The notes under the pieces are model-generated. The model had not been told where the DNA came from. It did no database searches and saw only the letters and a list, made by a program, of their open reading frames with translations. Below, in pieces: positions 37,891-46,457 of a DNA stretch of 64,000 nt (position 1 is the stretch's first letter; each line of letters starts with the position of its first letter). Both the position numbers and the translations under genes were made by a program. The stretch is from Planctomycetota bacterium (GTDB taxonomy: Bacteria > Planctomycetota > UBA1135 > GCA-002686595), in the NCBI GenBank assembly GCA_020638875.1, contig JACKHS010000002.1, positions 351,392-415,391 on the forward strand, given 5' to 3'.

Positions 37891-38955
37891 TCAGAGCGCG
37901 ACGCCGTACTCGTCGCCTTCCTCGAGCGGGTAGCGCGGGCCGCCGGGGCCGCCGATCGACTCCTTCCACGGGTCGGGGCGCATCAGCGGACGCACGATCG
38001 CCTGCGAGACGCCGACGGTGACGTGGTAGCGCGCGCCCTGGATGACCGAGCGCCACATCAGGCCGAGCTGCACGAGCACGAGCAGCACCCACACGCGGCC
38101 CACGCCGGCGCTCGCGCCGTCTTCGCCGAGGAAGCCGTCGCCGACCCATTGACCGAGCCACGCGAGGCCGAACAGCACCAGCGCTTCGGCCACGAGCAGC
38201 ACCACCATCGGGCGCAGCGTGAGGAACGGGTGACGCAGCATGGTGAAGAACGTCGTCAGGCCGCCCCACAGCGCCGAGTAGGTGTTCTGCAGCGCCATGC
38301 GCGTGCGCGTGTACTCGGCCCAGGTCAACGTCAGCGAGACGCACAGCGCGTAGACGAGGTCCTGCCCCAGGCGCAGCGCGAACGCCGTGCTCTCGGAGTC
38401 GAGCTCGTCGAACTTGCCGCGCAGCTTGCCCTCGAGCCCGAACTGGCCCTCGAGGACCCACGCCTGGAACGGCGTGCCGTAGACGACCCAGCCGATCAGC
38501 GCCAGCACGCACAGCGTCAGCAGCAGCACGCGGAAGAAGCGCGGGAAGTAGCGCGAGCCGCCGTAGAAGAAGCGGCGCAGCGAGTGGCCGCGCGTGCGCT
38601 CGAGGATGACCTGGAGCCAGCCGCCGGCGAAGAACACGCCGAGCAGCATGCTGACGAAGGCCAGCACGGCCGCGATCTGTGCCGTGGCTTCGTTGAGCAG
38701 CGCCAGGCCGTCCTTGTGGTCGAGCCGGAACGTCTCGTCGAGGTAGCCGGTCACCTGACCGGGCGCGTAGCGCTGGCCCACGTTGTCGTGGAACCAGTCG
38801 TACCACGGCAAGGCCACGATCAAGGAGAGCACGAACAGCGCGAACCAGGTCACCAGCCAGATCGGGAGGCGACCGAGGGCCGAGCTCAGGCTGCGCAGGG
38901 AGAGCGCGCCGCGCTCCTCCACTTCTTGCGTGCGGTTCTCGAGGGGGGCGTCCAC
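37891..38955 (-). CDS. Polytopic membrane protein of unknown function
   Basis: A 354-residue protein with about six membrane helices (for example LVTWFALFVLSLIVALPW, IAAVLAFVSMLLGVFFAGG, VLLLTLCVLALIGWVVYG) and a hydrophilic C-terminus. Its GTG start is one base after the M1 peptidase stop, with GGAGG inside the end of that gene, so the two are coupled. The residues between helices 2 and 3 (VILERTRGHSLRRFFYGG) resemble membrane proteins of the 'DUF4013 / YihY-like' kind, but I cannot name a family. A role with the peptidase is possible. Confidence 0.65.
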   Translation of the reverse strand: MDAPLENRTQEVEERGALSLRSLSSALGRLPIWLVTWFALFVLSLIVALPWYDWFHDNVGQRYAPGQVTGYLDETFRLDHKDGLALLNEATAQIAAVLAFVSMLLGVFFAGGWLQVILERTRGHSLRRFFYGGSRYFPRFFRVLLLTLCVLALIGWVVYGTPFQAWVLEGQFGLEGKLRGKFDELDSESTAFALRLGQDLVYALCVSLTLTWAEYTRTRMALQNTYSALWGGLTTFFTMLRHPFLTLRPMVVLLVAEALVLFGLAWLGQWVGDGFLGEDGASAGVGRVWVLLVLVQLGLMWRSVIQGARYHVTVGVSQAIVRPLMRPDPWKESIGGPGGPRYPLEEGDEYGVAL

Positions 38956-38956
38956 G

Positions 38957-41431
38957 TCAACCTCCGATGCTGCCGTACCAGTGCAGCAGGTGGCCGTACT
39001 GGGACAGGACGCGCTCCGTCCAGCGCAGCGGGGCCACCTTGTCCCCCTGCGCGTACCACTGGTTGTCCGACATGTTGCCGTCGACGTAGTAGAGGCGCTC
39101 GGGGTCCAGGACGACCGCCGTCACCTTGCTCGGGCTCTCGATCTCCACGCGCTTCCACGTGGCGGCGAGCTGTTCCTCGCGCGTCCAGACGCGATCCTCG
39201 CTCGTGCCGTCCTCGTAGACGATGCGATAGGCCAGCGGCAAGCAGAGCTCGCCACGGCGTTGCAGCGTGATCTCGACCAGGCGCGGCGTCCCGTCGGGGA
39301 CGTCCTCGCTCTCCTCGTCCTCCTGCGCCTCGGCGTCCGGCTCCTCGCCCACCGGCTCGGCGGCCGCCACGGCTTCGGGCACCTCACCGCTCTCGGCCGC
39401 GACCTCGGCAGCGTCCTTCTCGATGTCCTTGATGGTGCGGAAGCGGCCGTCCTCGACCTGGAACCAGCCCTTCTTGTCGGGCACGCGCTTCTGCGACACG
39501 GAGACGCTCCAGTCGATCGTCTTGGTGCTGCGGAAGGCGTCCTGGAAGTACCAAGAGACGTCGACGCCGGCGCCCTCGTTGAAGGCCGCGAAGAAGTCGT
39601 CGGGCGTGGGGTGCTGGTAGCGGTAGCTCGCCGCGTAGTGGCGCATGCCGCGCAGGAACGGCCCGTAGCCCACGACGCCGCGCAGCGTGCGCAGCGCGAC
39701 CGCGGTGCGGTAGTAGCTGTTGGTGCGGTAGCTCGGGCGGTCCTTGTAGAGCCACGCCTCCATGTCGATCGGGTCGACGTCGTCGGAGGCGAGGTAGCCG
39801 CGACGGTCGGCCCAACGCGGATCGCTCCACTCGTAGCGCAGCGTGGTCAACGGCTGATCGCGCCACCAGTCGAGGATCCCGCTCGGGCGCAGCGGCTGCA
39901 CGTGTCCTTCCGCGACGAGGTCGAGCAGCGGGAGGCCCCCGAGCGACTCGAAGTCCCAGGTCCAGTCGGCCGCGCGCAACGCGGAGCCGAGCTTGCCGCC
40001 GCCGGGCAGCGCCACCGGGCGCACGCCGGCGATGCGCAGGCCCGAGTACTTGGTGGCGCCGCGCTCGCGCCCGTAGGCGCGGATCAGCACCTCCGAGTCG
40101 GTGTAGGAGTTGAAGCCCTCGTCGAGCCAGGACGACTCGAACTCGTTGTTGCCGACCAGGCCGTACCAGAACTGGTGGCCGCACTCGTGCACGGTCACGC
40201 TCTCGGGCTGGTAGTCCTCGGGCGTCGTGAAGAGCTCGGTCCCGGCGGTGAACAGCGTCGGATACTCCATGCCGCCGGCGCCCGCGCCGAAGGCCGGGTC
40301 GACCACGGTGATGTGCTCGTACGGGTACTCACCGAACCACAGGCCGTAGAAGTACAGCGCGTTGGCGGTGGCCTCGAAGTGGCGGAGCGCCTGGCTGCGG
40401 CGCTCGGGGTGGATCAGCACCGTCACGTCGACGTCGCGCAGCGCGAGCGCCGCGTCGGGCCCCAGGACGGCGCGCACGCGCTCGAGCTCGTCGCGGTGCG
40501 CGTCGCTCTTCTGCGACCACTCGTCCCACGAGAACTGGAACGTCTCCGTCACGTAGTCGGGGTCGGCCGTCCAGGTGAAGTCGTGCACCACCGGGAGCTT
40601 CGCGAACATGTCCGGCCGCGTGCGGTCGGGCAGCGAGGGCGCCTCGAACACGACCTCGACGCGATCGCCGTCCTTCTTGCGCGACGCGACCAGGACGCCC
40701 GAGCCGCCGATCTTGCCCTCGTAGCGGTCGGGCAGGTCGAGCGTGACGCGGTAGCTGCCGTAGTCGGAGAAGAACTCCGTGTGGTTGTGGAACTGGTGGC
40801 AGTTCCAGCCCTGCGCGCCCTCGAAGACGCCGAGCTTGGGGAACCACTGCGCCATCAGGAGGAAGTCGCCCTTGTAGCCGGTGCGCCACCGCGCGCGCGG
40901 CACGAGCGCGGTCCAGGTCACCTCGACCTCCGCCGTGGCGCCGGGCGCGACGGGCTGATCGAGGTGCACGCGGAAGACGGTGCGGTCGTCCTCGGCGAGC
41001 ACGAGCGGCGTCTCCGCGTCGCGCGGCGCGAAGCCGGTCGCCCCGCCGCTGTCGGGGTGCGCGTACTCGAAGCTGGCCATCACGTCGACGCCGCCGACGC
41101 TGACGCTCTTCACGCGCGACCAGCCCCACTCCTCGTCCTTGTGCGCTGGCCCGTCCTCGAGGGCGAAGGTCGTGCGGTTGTTCGAGAAGGCGTTCCAGTA
41201 CAGGTGGAACCACAGCTCCGAGGTCGGCTGGTCGGTCGCGTTCGTCCAGCGGATCGTCTCGGAGCCCTCGAGGCGCCGGGTCTCGTCGTGGTAGCGCGCC
41301 TCGATCTCGTAGTCGACGCGGTTGCCGGCGAAGGGCAGGCCCTCGGCGGCCGCGGGCTCCTGCTGGGCGACGAGCGGGGCGGAGAGCGAGAGCCCCGCCA
41401 GAAGGGTGAGGGTGAGCATTCGGGGAGTCAT
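38957..41431 (-). CDS. Secreted M1-family metallopeptidase
   Basis: An 824-residue protein with a signal peptide (LTLLAGLSLSAPLVAQ). An N-terminal beta-domain includes LEGSETIRWTNATDQPTSEL. The thermolysin-like domain has the zinc site H415-E416-C-G-H419 and E438, the M1 HExxH-x18-E spacing, and the exopeptidase motif variant GAGAGGMEYP. A later acidic low-complexity segment (about 710-745) precedes a C-terminal beta domain (LVEITLQRRGELCLPLAY). It cleaves N-terminal residues or peptides outside the cytoplasm. The ribosome site is GGAG, 6 bases before the ATG. Confidence 0.93.
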   Translation of the reverse strand: MTPRMLTLTLLAGLSLSAPLVAQQEPAAAEGLPFAGNRVDYEIEARYHDETRRLEGSETIRWTNATDQPTSELWFHLYWNAFSNNRTTFALEDGPAHKDEEWGWSRVKSVSVGGVDVMASFEYAHPDSGGATGFAPRDAETPLVLAEDDRTVFRVHLDQPVAPGATAEVEVTWTALVPRARWRTGYKGDFLLMAQWFPKLGVFEGAQGWNCHQFHNHTEFFSDYGSYRVTLDLPDRYEGKIGGSGVLVASRKKDGDRVEVVFEAPSLPDRTRPDMFAKLPVVHDFTWTADPDYVTETFQFSWDEWSQKSDAHRDELERVRAVLGPDAALALRDVDVTVLIHPERRSQALRHFEATANALYFYGLWFGEYPYEHITVVDPAFGAGAGGMEYPTLFTAGTELFTTPEDYQPESVTVHECGHQFWYGLVGNNEFESSWLDEGFNSYTDSEVLIRAYGRERGATKYSGLRIAGVRPVALPGGGKLGSALRAADWTWDFESLGGLPLLDLVAEGHVQPLRPSGILDWWRDQPLTTLRYEWSDPRWADRRGYLASDDVDPIDMEAWLYKDRPSYRTNSYYRTAVALRTLRGVVGYGPFLRGMRHYAASYRYQHPTPDDFFAAFNEGAGVDVSWYFQDAFRSTKTIDWSVSVSQKRVPDKKGWFQVEDGRFRTIKDIEKDAAEVAAESGEVPEAVAAAEPVGEEPDAEAQEDEESEDVPDGTPRLVEITLQRRGELCLPLAYRIVYEDGTSEDRVWTREEQLAATWKRVEIESPSKVTAVVLDPERLYYVDGNMSDNQWYAQGDKVAPLRWTERVLSQYGHLLHWYGSIGG

Positions 41432-41677
41432 GGTGCGCTCCGGCGGAAGCGGGCCGGCCCAGGGAGAAGCGTCGCGCCGGCCGAGGCGACGTCCGCCGCG
41501 GCGGCGGAGCCCGAGCGGCGCGGCCGAATCGGTGGACTCGGCGCGGCGTCCGGGTCCCGCGGCGCAGCGCGCGACGTCGGCGGGGAGACGGCGGAGGAGA
41601 TCGACGGGCGGCCGGGGCCCGTCATGATGCGACGCGGCCTCGCGCGGGGCAAGAGCCGCGGACGTAAACGATGTACG

Positions 41678-41691
41678 CACAAGGCCTTGTG
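41678..41691. promoter_or_regulatory. 14-base perfect palindrome, possible operator
   Basis: CACAAGGCCTTGTG is self-complementary and lies in a locally less GC-rich patch (ACGTAAACGATGTACG just upstream) between the divergent M1 peptidase and flgM genes. The binding protein is unknown. Confidence 0.35.
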
Positions 41692-41904
41692 GCGAAGGCT
41701 GGGGTTTCGGGCGCGGACGCCTCGGGTGGGCCGGCGCGCGTCCGATCCCTGGAGCTGGCGGCGCTCCCGCGCGCCCCCTCTCGACCGCGCCGCAGGAGAA
41801 GCCTAAAGTGCCCTTGGACAACGACTTGCGGCCCGTAGGCCGCTCCCGATCGGGGACACCCCGGGCAGCCCGCCCCAATCCCGAAAAAGCCGGGTGGAAA
41901 GCGC

Positions 41905-41931
41905 TAAGCCCCTCCGAGGGGCCGTCGATAA
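41905..41931 (+). promoter_or_regulatory. Candidate FliA (sigma-28) promoter of flgM
   Basis: TAAGCCCC - 11 bases - GTCGATAA compares with the family consensus TAAAGTTT-N11-GCCGATAA: the -10 matches 7 of 8, the spacing is exact and the -35 is weak. It ends 41 bases before the flgM start. The flanks GCGCTAA and CGATAAC recur upstream of fliD. Confidence 0.55.
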
Positions 41932-41972
41932 CCCGGGTGATGACCTCAGCCGCGAGAGCGGAGGGTACCAGG

Positions 41973-42359
41973 ATGTACGTCGGAAACAGCAATCCGCTCG
42001 GCCCCAAGCCGAACGATCCCAAGAAGAGCCACCTCGATCCCGACCTGACGCGGGTCAACCGCGAAGGGATCGAACGCACCTCGAGCGCCGGCCGCGAGCG
42101 CATGCGCGAGGTGCAGCGCGAAGAGACCGCCAAGCGCGAGGAGCTGCGTCGCAGCGCCCTGTCGCGCGAGAGCGTCGAACTCTCCAGCGAGAGCCGCCGG
42201 CTGGCCGCCGAGGAGCTGCCCGGCCCGGGCGGCGCCCGCGAGAGCGCCGACGCCCGCGCGGAGCGCATCGACGAGCTCAAGCGCGCCTACGCCACGGGCG
42301 AGCTCAACACGCCCGAGCGCGCTCGCGAGAGCGCCGGCCGCCTGCTCGGCGGCGAATGA
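41973..42359 (+). CDS. flgM: FlgM-like anti-sigma-28 factor
   Basis: A 128-residue hydrophilic protein. The C-terminal third (ADARAERIDELKRAYATGEL, then TPERARESAGRLLGG) matches the FlgM sigma-binding helix pattern RxxRIxELKxxIxxGxY...xxxAxxLL. The N-terminus is charged and probably disordered, as in FlgM. It should hold FliA, encoded at 46929, until the hook is complete and then leave through the flagellar export gate. ATG 41973 follows GGAGGG at 7 bases; ATG 41940 is too close to the promoter. Confidence 0.72.
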   Translation: MYVGNSNPLGPKPNDPKKSHLDPDLTRVNREGIERTSSAGRERMREVQREETAKREELRRSALSRESVELSSESRRLAAEELPGPGGARESADARAERIDELKRAYATGELNTPERARESAGRLLGGE

Positions 42360-42389
42360 CCGCACACGTCTCTCCAAGAAGCCGACCCT

Positions 42390-42424
42390 GAGCCGCCCGG
42401 CCCCGTCACGGGGTCTGGCGGCTC
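42390..42424. terminator. Hairpin between flgM and the ligase-like gene
   Basis: The outer stem GAGCCGCC / GGCGGCTC and inner stem CCCCG-tca-CGGGG are separated by a small internal loop. The right arm overlaps the end of the convergent gene. Confidence 0.6.
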
Positions 42425-43608
42425 GTCTCGTTCCCGAGGGCTGCGCGCGCGGCGAAGGGCCAGGCCGCCACGAACAGCGCCAGCGTCGCCACCTCCGAGT
42501 CGCCCGCGTCGAACTCGAACATCCCGATCACGTGGAAGGCCGCCAGCGCGCCGAGCGACGCCGCGACGGCCAGCCGTAGCTCGGGCGGTCCGCGCTCCCC
42601 GGTCGCGCGCAGCGCGCGCACCGACGCCGCGAACCACAGGATCCAGAACGCGAGCCAGGCCGCGAGCCCGAGCGCCCCGCGCTCCGCCAGCAGGTTCACC
42701 GCGTTGTTGTGCAGGTGTCCGGGCGTGTCGGGGTAGGGCGACGCGGGGTCGCGGTACTCCGCGAAGCGCGCGCCCACCATGCGCCCGCCGATGCCGAACC
42801 ACGGCGCGTCGCGCCACATGCGCGCGCCCGTGCGCCACATCTCGAGCCGCTCGTGCACGGTCGCGTCCTGCGAATCGGCGAGCGTGCGCACGCGCTGCTG
42901 CGTCGCATCCGGCGCCAGGAAGTAGGCGGCGACGGCCGCCACCGGGAGCAGCCACGCGATCCGCGGCTTGCGCACGAGCACCACCAGCGCGGCCCCGGCC
43001 AGCACGGCGAGCCACGCCGCGCGCGTCTGCGTGTAGAGCAGCGCCACCGACATGACGAGCGTGCACGTCAACGCGACCAGGCGCTCGCGCGGGGTGCTCG
43101 CGTGCACGAGCCACGCCACCGCGGCGACGGCCGCGAGGGCCTCGACGCCGGAGAAGGTGTAGTAGTGGCTCAGGCTGCCCTGGATGCGCAGCCCGCTCGA
43201 CTCGAGCAACGCCGGCGCGAGCCCGTACGCAGCGGCCGAGGCCCCGCCGACGACCACGAGGCGCACGGCGCCGAGCATCGCGCGCGGCTCGGCCAGCGCG
43301 TTCGCGGCGACGAGGTAGACGAGCAGCGGCAGACCGTCGCTCAGCGCCGTCTTCACCGCCGGCAGCGTGCCCGCGATCACGCCCGAGACGAGCGAGGACG
43401 CCAGGAAGGCCACCGCCGGCGCCCACAACGGCGCGCGCACCGGGCGCCCGAGCCCGCGCCGCAGCCCCAGCGCCCAGTTCACGAACGCGAGGCCCGTCGC
43501 GATCTGCATCACCGAGATCCAGAAGAACGAGCACAGCACCGCCAAGCCGAGCAGGGCCCGCGTCACCGCGGGCGCCCCGGGCCTCCAGCGCGTGTCGGCG
43601 TCGTGCAT
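42406..43608 (-). CDS. O-antigen ligase / Wzy-type polysaccharide polymerase
   Basis: A 400-residue protein with about ten membrane helices. The Wzy_C signature region is a periplasmic loop with RLEMWRTGARMWRDAPWFGIGG and then LHNNAVNLLAERGALGL. The W-x-x-A/G...P-x-x-G-x-G and H-x-x-x-x-x-x-E-x-G patterns are typical of O-antigen ligases. It transfers or polymerises lipid-linked glycans at the outer face of the inner membrane. No sugar gene cluster is around it. Its promoter region is the second dispersed repeat copy. Confidence 0.83.
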   Translation of the reverse strand: MHDADTRWRPGAPAVTRALLGLAVLCSFFWISVMQIATGLAFVNWALGLRRGLGRPVRAPLWAPAVAFLASSLVSGVIAGTLPAVKTALSDGLPLLVYLVAANALAEPRAMLGAVRLVVVGGASAAAYGLAPALLESSGLRIQGSLSHYYTFSGVEALAAVAAVAWLVHASTPRERLVALTCTLVMSVALLYTQTRAAWLAVLAGAALVVLVRKPRIAWLLPVAAVAAYFLAPDATQQRVRTLADSQDATVHERLEMWRTGARMWRDAPWFGIGGRMVGARFAEYRDPASPYPDTPGHLHNNAVNLLAERGALGLAAWLAFWILWFAASVRALRATGERGPPELRLAVAASLGALAAFHVIGMFEFDAGDSEVATLALFVAAWPFAARAALGNETSRQTP

Positions 43609-43618
43609 GGCGCGGATC

Positions 43619-43821
43619 CTAGCCCGGTCGATTCACGAAGGCGTGCGCCAGGCAAGGCAACTCGGTCCCTGGTGGTGCTGTGCGGATCCTGGCGACGCAG
43701 GCGACCCGGCACGGGTCGTCGAGGACGTCAGGATTCGCCACGGACCGCCAGGGGCCGAGAGGCCGGCAGCGCCGGCCGGTCGCGAGGGCTGGCGTGCGCG
43801 TTCCTGAAGCGTCCGGGCTAG
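43619..43821 (+). repeat. Dispersed repeat, copy 2 (about 200 nt with terminal inverted repeats)
   Basis: The element begins CTAGCCCGG and ends CCGGGCTAG, a 9-base perfect terminal inverted repeat. The imperfect arms extend to about 31 bases (25 matches by hand). It contains the hairpin GGCCGGC-agc-GCCGGCC. Bases 43620-43808 align without gaps to 212-400. There is no ORF with coding bias on either strand, so it resembles a MITE or a structured RNA/REP-type element. It fills most of the 298-base gap between the ligase-like gene and the SGNH hydrolase. Confidence 0.8.
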
Positions 43822-43906
43822 CGAGGACCCTTCGCCAGCGAGCCCGCTCGCCGCGGCGACTCGCTCGCCGACGTCACCCGGCAAGTCGGGTCGCGGGCGG
43901 GTCGCG

Positions 43907-45115
43907 CTACTCGGCCGAGGCCGGGAGCGTGCGCACGTACTCGAGCAGGGCGTCCGCGAGCACGACGTTGCCGGCGACGTTGAGGTGTCCGCGGCCGTGG
44001 AAGAAGAGCCACTCGTCGCGCGCGAGCTCCGAGCGCGCGGGCGCGGCCGCCAGGAAGGCCGGCAGCAGGTCGAGGTAGCGCGCGCCGGTCTCGTCCGCGA
44101 TCTCGGCCAGGCGCCGGCGCGGCAGATCGACGTCGAGGCGGCCGGCGTACTCGCCGGCGACCGACTCCACGTGGTCCCACTCCTCGCGGTGCACCTGCTG
44201 CGAACACGGTAGGTGTGCGAGCGTGAACGTCGCGCCGCGCGCGCGGACCTCGCGCGTCATGGCGAGCACGGCGCGCCGCGTGAGCTCCCACGCCTCGTTG
44301 CAGACCTCGTCCGGTCCGGTGACGTAGACGTACTCGCTCGCGCGCAGCGCTTCGCCGTGCCAGGCGTGTCGTTCGTCGAGCCCGACGAGCTCGTCCGAGA
44401 GCTGCGAGTCGCCGGCGAGGACCGCGCTCTCCGTCTTCTGCCAGACGTACAGGCGGCTGTGGCGGTCGAGCCAACCGGTGAGGTGCTCGAAGGCCGTCGG
44501 GTACGGCAGGCGCACGAGCGAGTCGCCCTCGCCGAGCTCGTAGTACAGGCGCCGGCGATGCGTCAGCCGCTGCGAGTTGTCGCCGAAGTCGTTGCCGACG
44601 AAGAACAGGCACAGCACGTGATCGGGCTCGTAGGCGAGCACCTCCGCGCGCAGCGTCGCCAGCTCCTGCAGCGTGCCGGCGCCGGGGATGCCGAAGTTCA
44701 GGACCTCCCACGTCGTGCCCGGCGCGGCGTCGTGTTGCAGCTCCGCCTGGAGCAGCGCGGCGGCGGTCTGCGCCTCGGGGAGCTGCAGCGCGGCGATCAT
44801 CGAGTCCCCCACCAGCGCGATGCGTCGGTGCCCGGGCGGCTTCGCGCGCGGGAGCTCGGCGAAGCGGAAGCCGGCGCTGTTCGTGCGCACGGGGATGCGC
44901 GCGCCGGCCTCGAGGTCGTAGGCCGTGCCGTCGAACCCGCGCTGGAAGCGCTGTCCGATCTCGGCGTCGACGCCCAGGAGCGGTTCGCGCGTGTCGGTGA
45001 ACAGGCGCACCGCGCCCTCGCCCGCGAGGAGCAGCCCCGCGAGCACGCTGAGCGAGAGGAGCGGGCCGCGCCAGCGAGGGCGCCGGGGACCGCGGGTCTG
45101 AGGCTGGGTGCGCAT
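43907..45115 (-). CDS. Membrane-anchored SGNH/GDSL hydrolase
   Basis: A 402-residue protein with an N-terminal membrane segment (LLSLSVLAGLLLAGEGAV). The SGNH blocks are visible: GDSM (IALVGDSMIAAL), G in NFGIPGAG, N in FFVGNDFGDN and a C-terminal catalytic His in FFHGRGHLNVAGN. The usual D-x-x-H is not exact. Members are esterases or O-acetyl transferases/hydrolases on polysaccharide and peptidoglycan. The anchor and the neighbouring ligase suggest glycan modification at the cell envelope. Start ATG 45115. Confidence 0.83.
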   Translation of the reverse strand: MRTQPQTRGPRRPRWRGPLLSLSVLAGLLLAGEGAVRLFTDTREPLLGVDAEIGQRFQRGFDGTAYDLEAGARIPVRTNSAGFRFAELPRAKPPGHRRIALVGDSMIAALQLPEAQTAAALLQAELQHDAAPGTTWEVLNFGIPGAGTLQELATLRAEVLAYEPDHVLCLFFVGNDFGDNSQRLTHRRRLYYELGEGDSLVRLPYPTAFEHLTGWLDRHSRLYVWQKTESAVLAGDSQLSDELVGLDERHAWHGEALRASEYVYVTGPDEVCNEAWELTRRAVLAMTREVRARGATFTLAHLPCSQQVHREEWDHVESVAGEYAGRLDVDLPRRRLAEIADETGARYLDLLPAFLAAAPARSELARDEWLFFHGRGHLNVAGNVVLADALLEYVRTLPASAE

Positions 45116-45191
45116 ACCGCGTCGATCGACGCGGCCGATTCTAGCGAGGCGGCGGGCCGGCGTGTGCCGCGCCGCAACCGGAGCGCGCGCT

Positions 45192-45812
45192 CTACAACAG
45201 TCGTGCGACCTGCCAGGCCGCGAACTGCGCGAAGAGCCGCGGCGACAGCAGGGCGATCTCCCAGCCGTTGCCGCTCTCGTTCGCCATCGCGCCGCTGCCC
45301 TCGTAGTAGTCCTGCACGGCCCGCTGTACATCCTGCACCGTGGCGTCGAGGTGCAGGCTCGACGACCACACCGCGGCGCCGGTCTCGGTCGCGACGAGGT
45401 CGATCTGCAGCGCGAGTCGCTGCGGCGCGTAGAACTGGTAGTCGGTCACCGTGACGACGAAGACGCCGTCGAGGCGGTAGCGCCGCGCGACCTCGATCAC
45501 CGCGTCGGGGTGGTAACGGCCGCGCAGGTACGTGGCGCCGACGTCGATCTCCTCGAGATCCTCCGGGTCGAGCGGCACGACCTCGTAGGGCGTGGACGCG
45601 CTGAACTCGGTGAACATGGCGGCTTCGAGCACCTCGCGCTGGCCGACGTCGAGCGCGCTGCCGTCGATCGGCAGGAGGCCGACGCGGTGGATGCGGTAGG
45701 TGGCGAAGTCGGGCGCGACCTGCGCGCGCGCGAGACACTCGACCTGCTGCGCGGGCGCGGCGCAGCTCGCGGCGAGCGCGAGGCACGCCGCCAGGGTGAA
45801 GAGGCGCTTCAA
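45192..45812 (-). CDS. Lipoprotein of the fliA operon, possible TolB-N/FlgO-like fold
   Basis: A 206-residue protein with a lipoprotein signal (ACLALAASC). The body has alternating strands and helices: RVGLLPIDG, then LEAAMFTEFSASTPYEVVPL, then RYHPDAVIEVARRYRLDGVFVVTVTDY. That resembles the small alpha/beta domain of FlgO, PelC or TolB-N type lipoproteins. Start TTG 45812 overlaps the upstream stop (TTGA). It is the last gene of a run of tightly linked genes behind fliA, so a flagellar outer-membrane role is possible. Family not confirmed. Confidence 0.6.
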   Translation of the reverse strand: MKRLFTLAACLALAASCAAPAQQVECLARAQVAPDFATYRIHRVGLLPIDGSALDVGQREVLEAAMFTEFSASTPYEVVPLDPEDLEEIDVGATYLRGRYHPDAVIEVARRYRLDGVFVVTVTDYQFYAPQRLALQIDLVATETGAAVWSSSLHLDATVQDVQRAVQDYYEGSGAMANESGNGWEIALLSPRLFAQFAAWQVARLL

Positions 45813-46453
45813 GGCTTCTGCGCGGGGCCGGGGGCCGTCGGGCCGGGTTGCGCGGGCGGCACGGCGCCGGGCGCGGCGCCGCTGTCGTTCTGGTTCAGCG
45901 CGACCTCGACGCGCTTCCAGTCGAGCTTGGCCTCGAGCAGGAGCTTCTCGGCCTGCAGCCGGCGCACTTGCGCGGTCGTCAGGCGCGAGGCCAGCTCGAG
46001 GTTCTGCTTCTCGAGCTCGGCGATGCGCTCCTCGTACGTGGTGATCTCGGACTGGAGCTGGTCGTTCTTCTGCGTGAGCGTCGCGGACGCGGTCTCGGCC
46101 TGGTCGAGCGCTGCGCCGAGCGCGCGCACCTCGAACTCGAGCTCCTCGCGCTCGTTGACCGCGCGCTGGTACTGCTCGAGCAGCGTCCAACGCGTGCCTT
46201 CGGGCTCGCTCACCGTCTGGCCGGTGTCCTGCGAGACCGCCACGGTGCCCGTCGGCTGCGTCGACACCGGCGTGCCGTCGCGCGCGTAGAGCTGCGGCTG
46301 GCCGCTGGGCTGCGCACCCCACGGGTGAGCGGCGGCGGGCGTCGCCTGGGGCGCGCGCGGCGACATGTCGCTCTCGCTGGCCGGACCCGGGGACTTCACG
46401 CGCGGCAGCGCGCAGCTCGTGAGGACGAGGAGGAGGGGCAGCAGCTTCTTCAT
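45809..46453 (-). CDS. Coiled-coil lipoprotein of the fliA operon
   Basis: A 214-residue protein with a lipoprotein signal (LLPLLLVLTSC). A Pro/Gln-rich linker of about 65 residues is followed by a long coiled coil (about 85-190; for example AVNEREELEFEVRALGAAL, LTQKNDQLQSEITTYEERI). A Pro/Gly tail ends the protein. It lies 4 bases after the upstream gene and overlaps the downstream lipoprotein. Probably a periplasm-spanning tether. No known family recognised. Confidence 0.6.
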   Translation of the reverse strand: MKKLLPLLLVLTSCALPRVKSPGPASESDMSPRAPQATPAAAHPWGAQPSGQPQLYARDGTPVSTQPTGTVAVSQDTGQTVSEPEGTRWTLLEQYQRAVNEREELEFEVRALGAALDQAETASATLTQKNDQLQSEITTYEERIAELEKQNLELASRLTTAQVRRLQAEKLLLEAKLDWKRVEVALNQNDSGAAPGAVPPAQPGPTAPGPAQKP

Positions 46454-46457
46454 GGGG

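Larger units (their letters stand above)
41432..41972. other. 541-base intergenic region upstream of flgM
   Basis: No gene supported. A 60-codon plus-strand ORF here is Arg-rich and lacks third-position G/C bias, so it is judged spurious. The region contains a 14-base perfect palindrome CACAAGGCCTTGTG (41678-41691), which may be an operator, and the candidate sigma-28 promoter for flgM at its right end. Confidence 0.6.

Noticed and set aside
41624..41806. A 60-codon, very basic plus-strand ORF upstream of flgM
   Set aside because: Third positions are not G/C-biased, there is no ribosome site, and the composition is what random GC-rich sequence gives.
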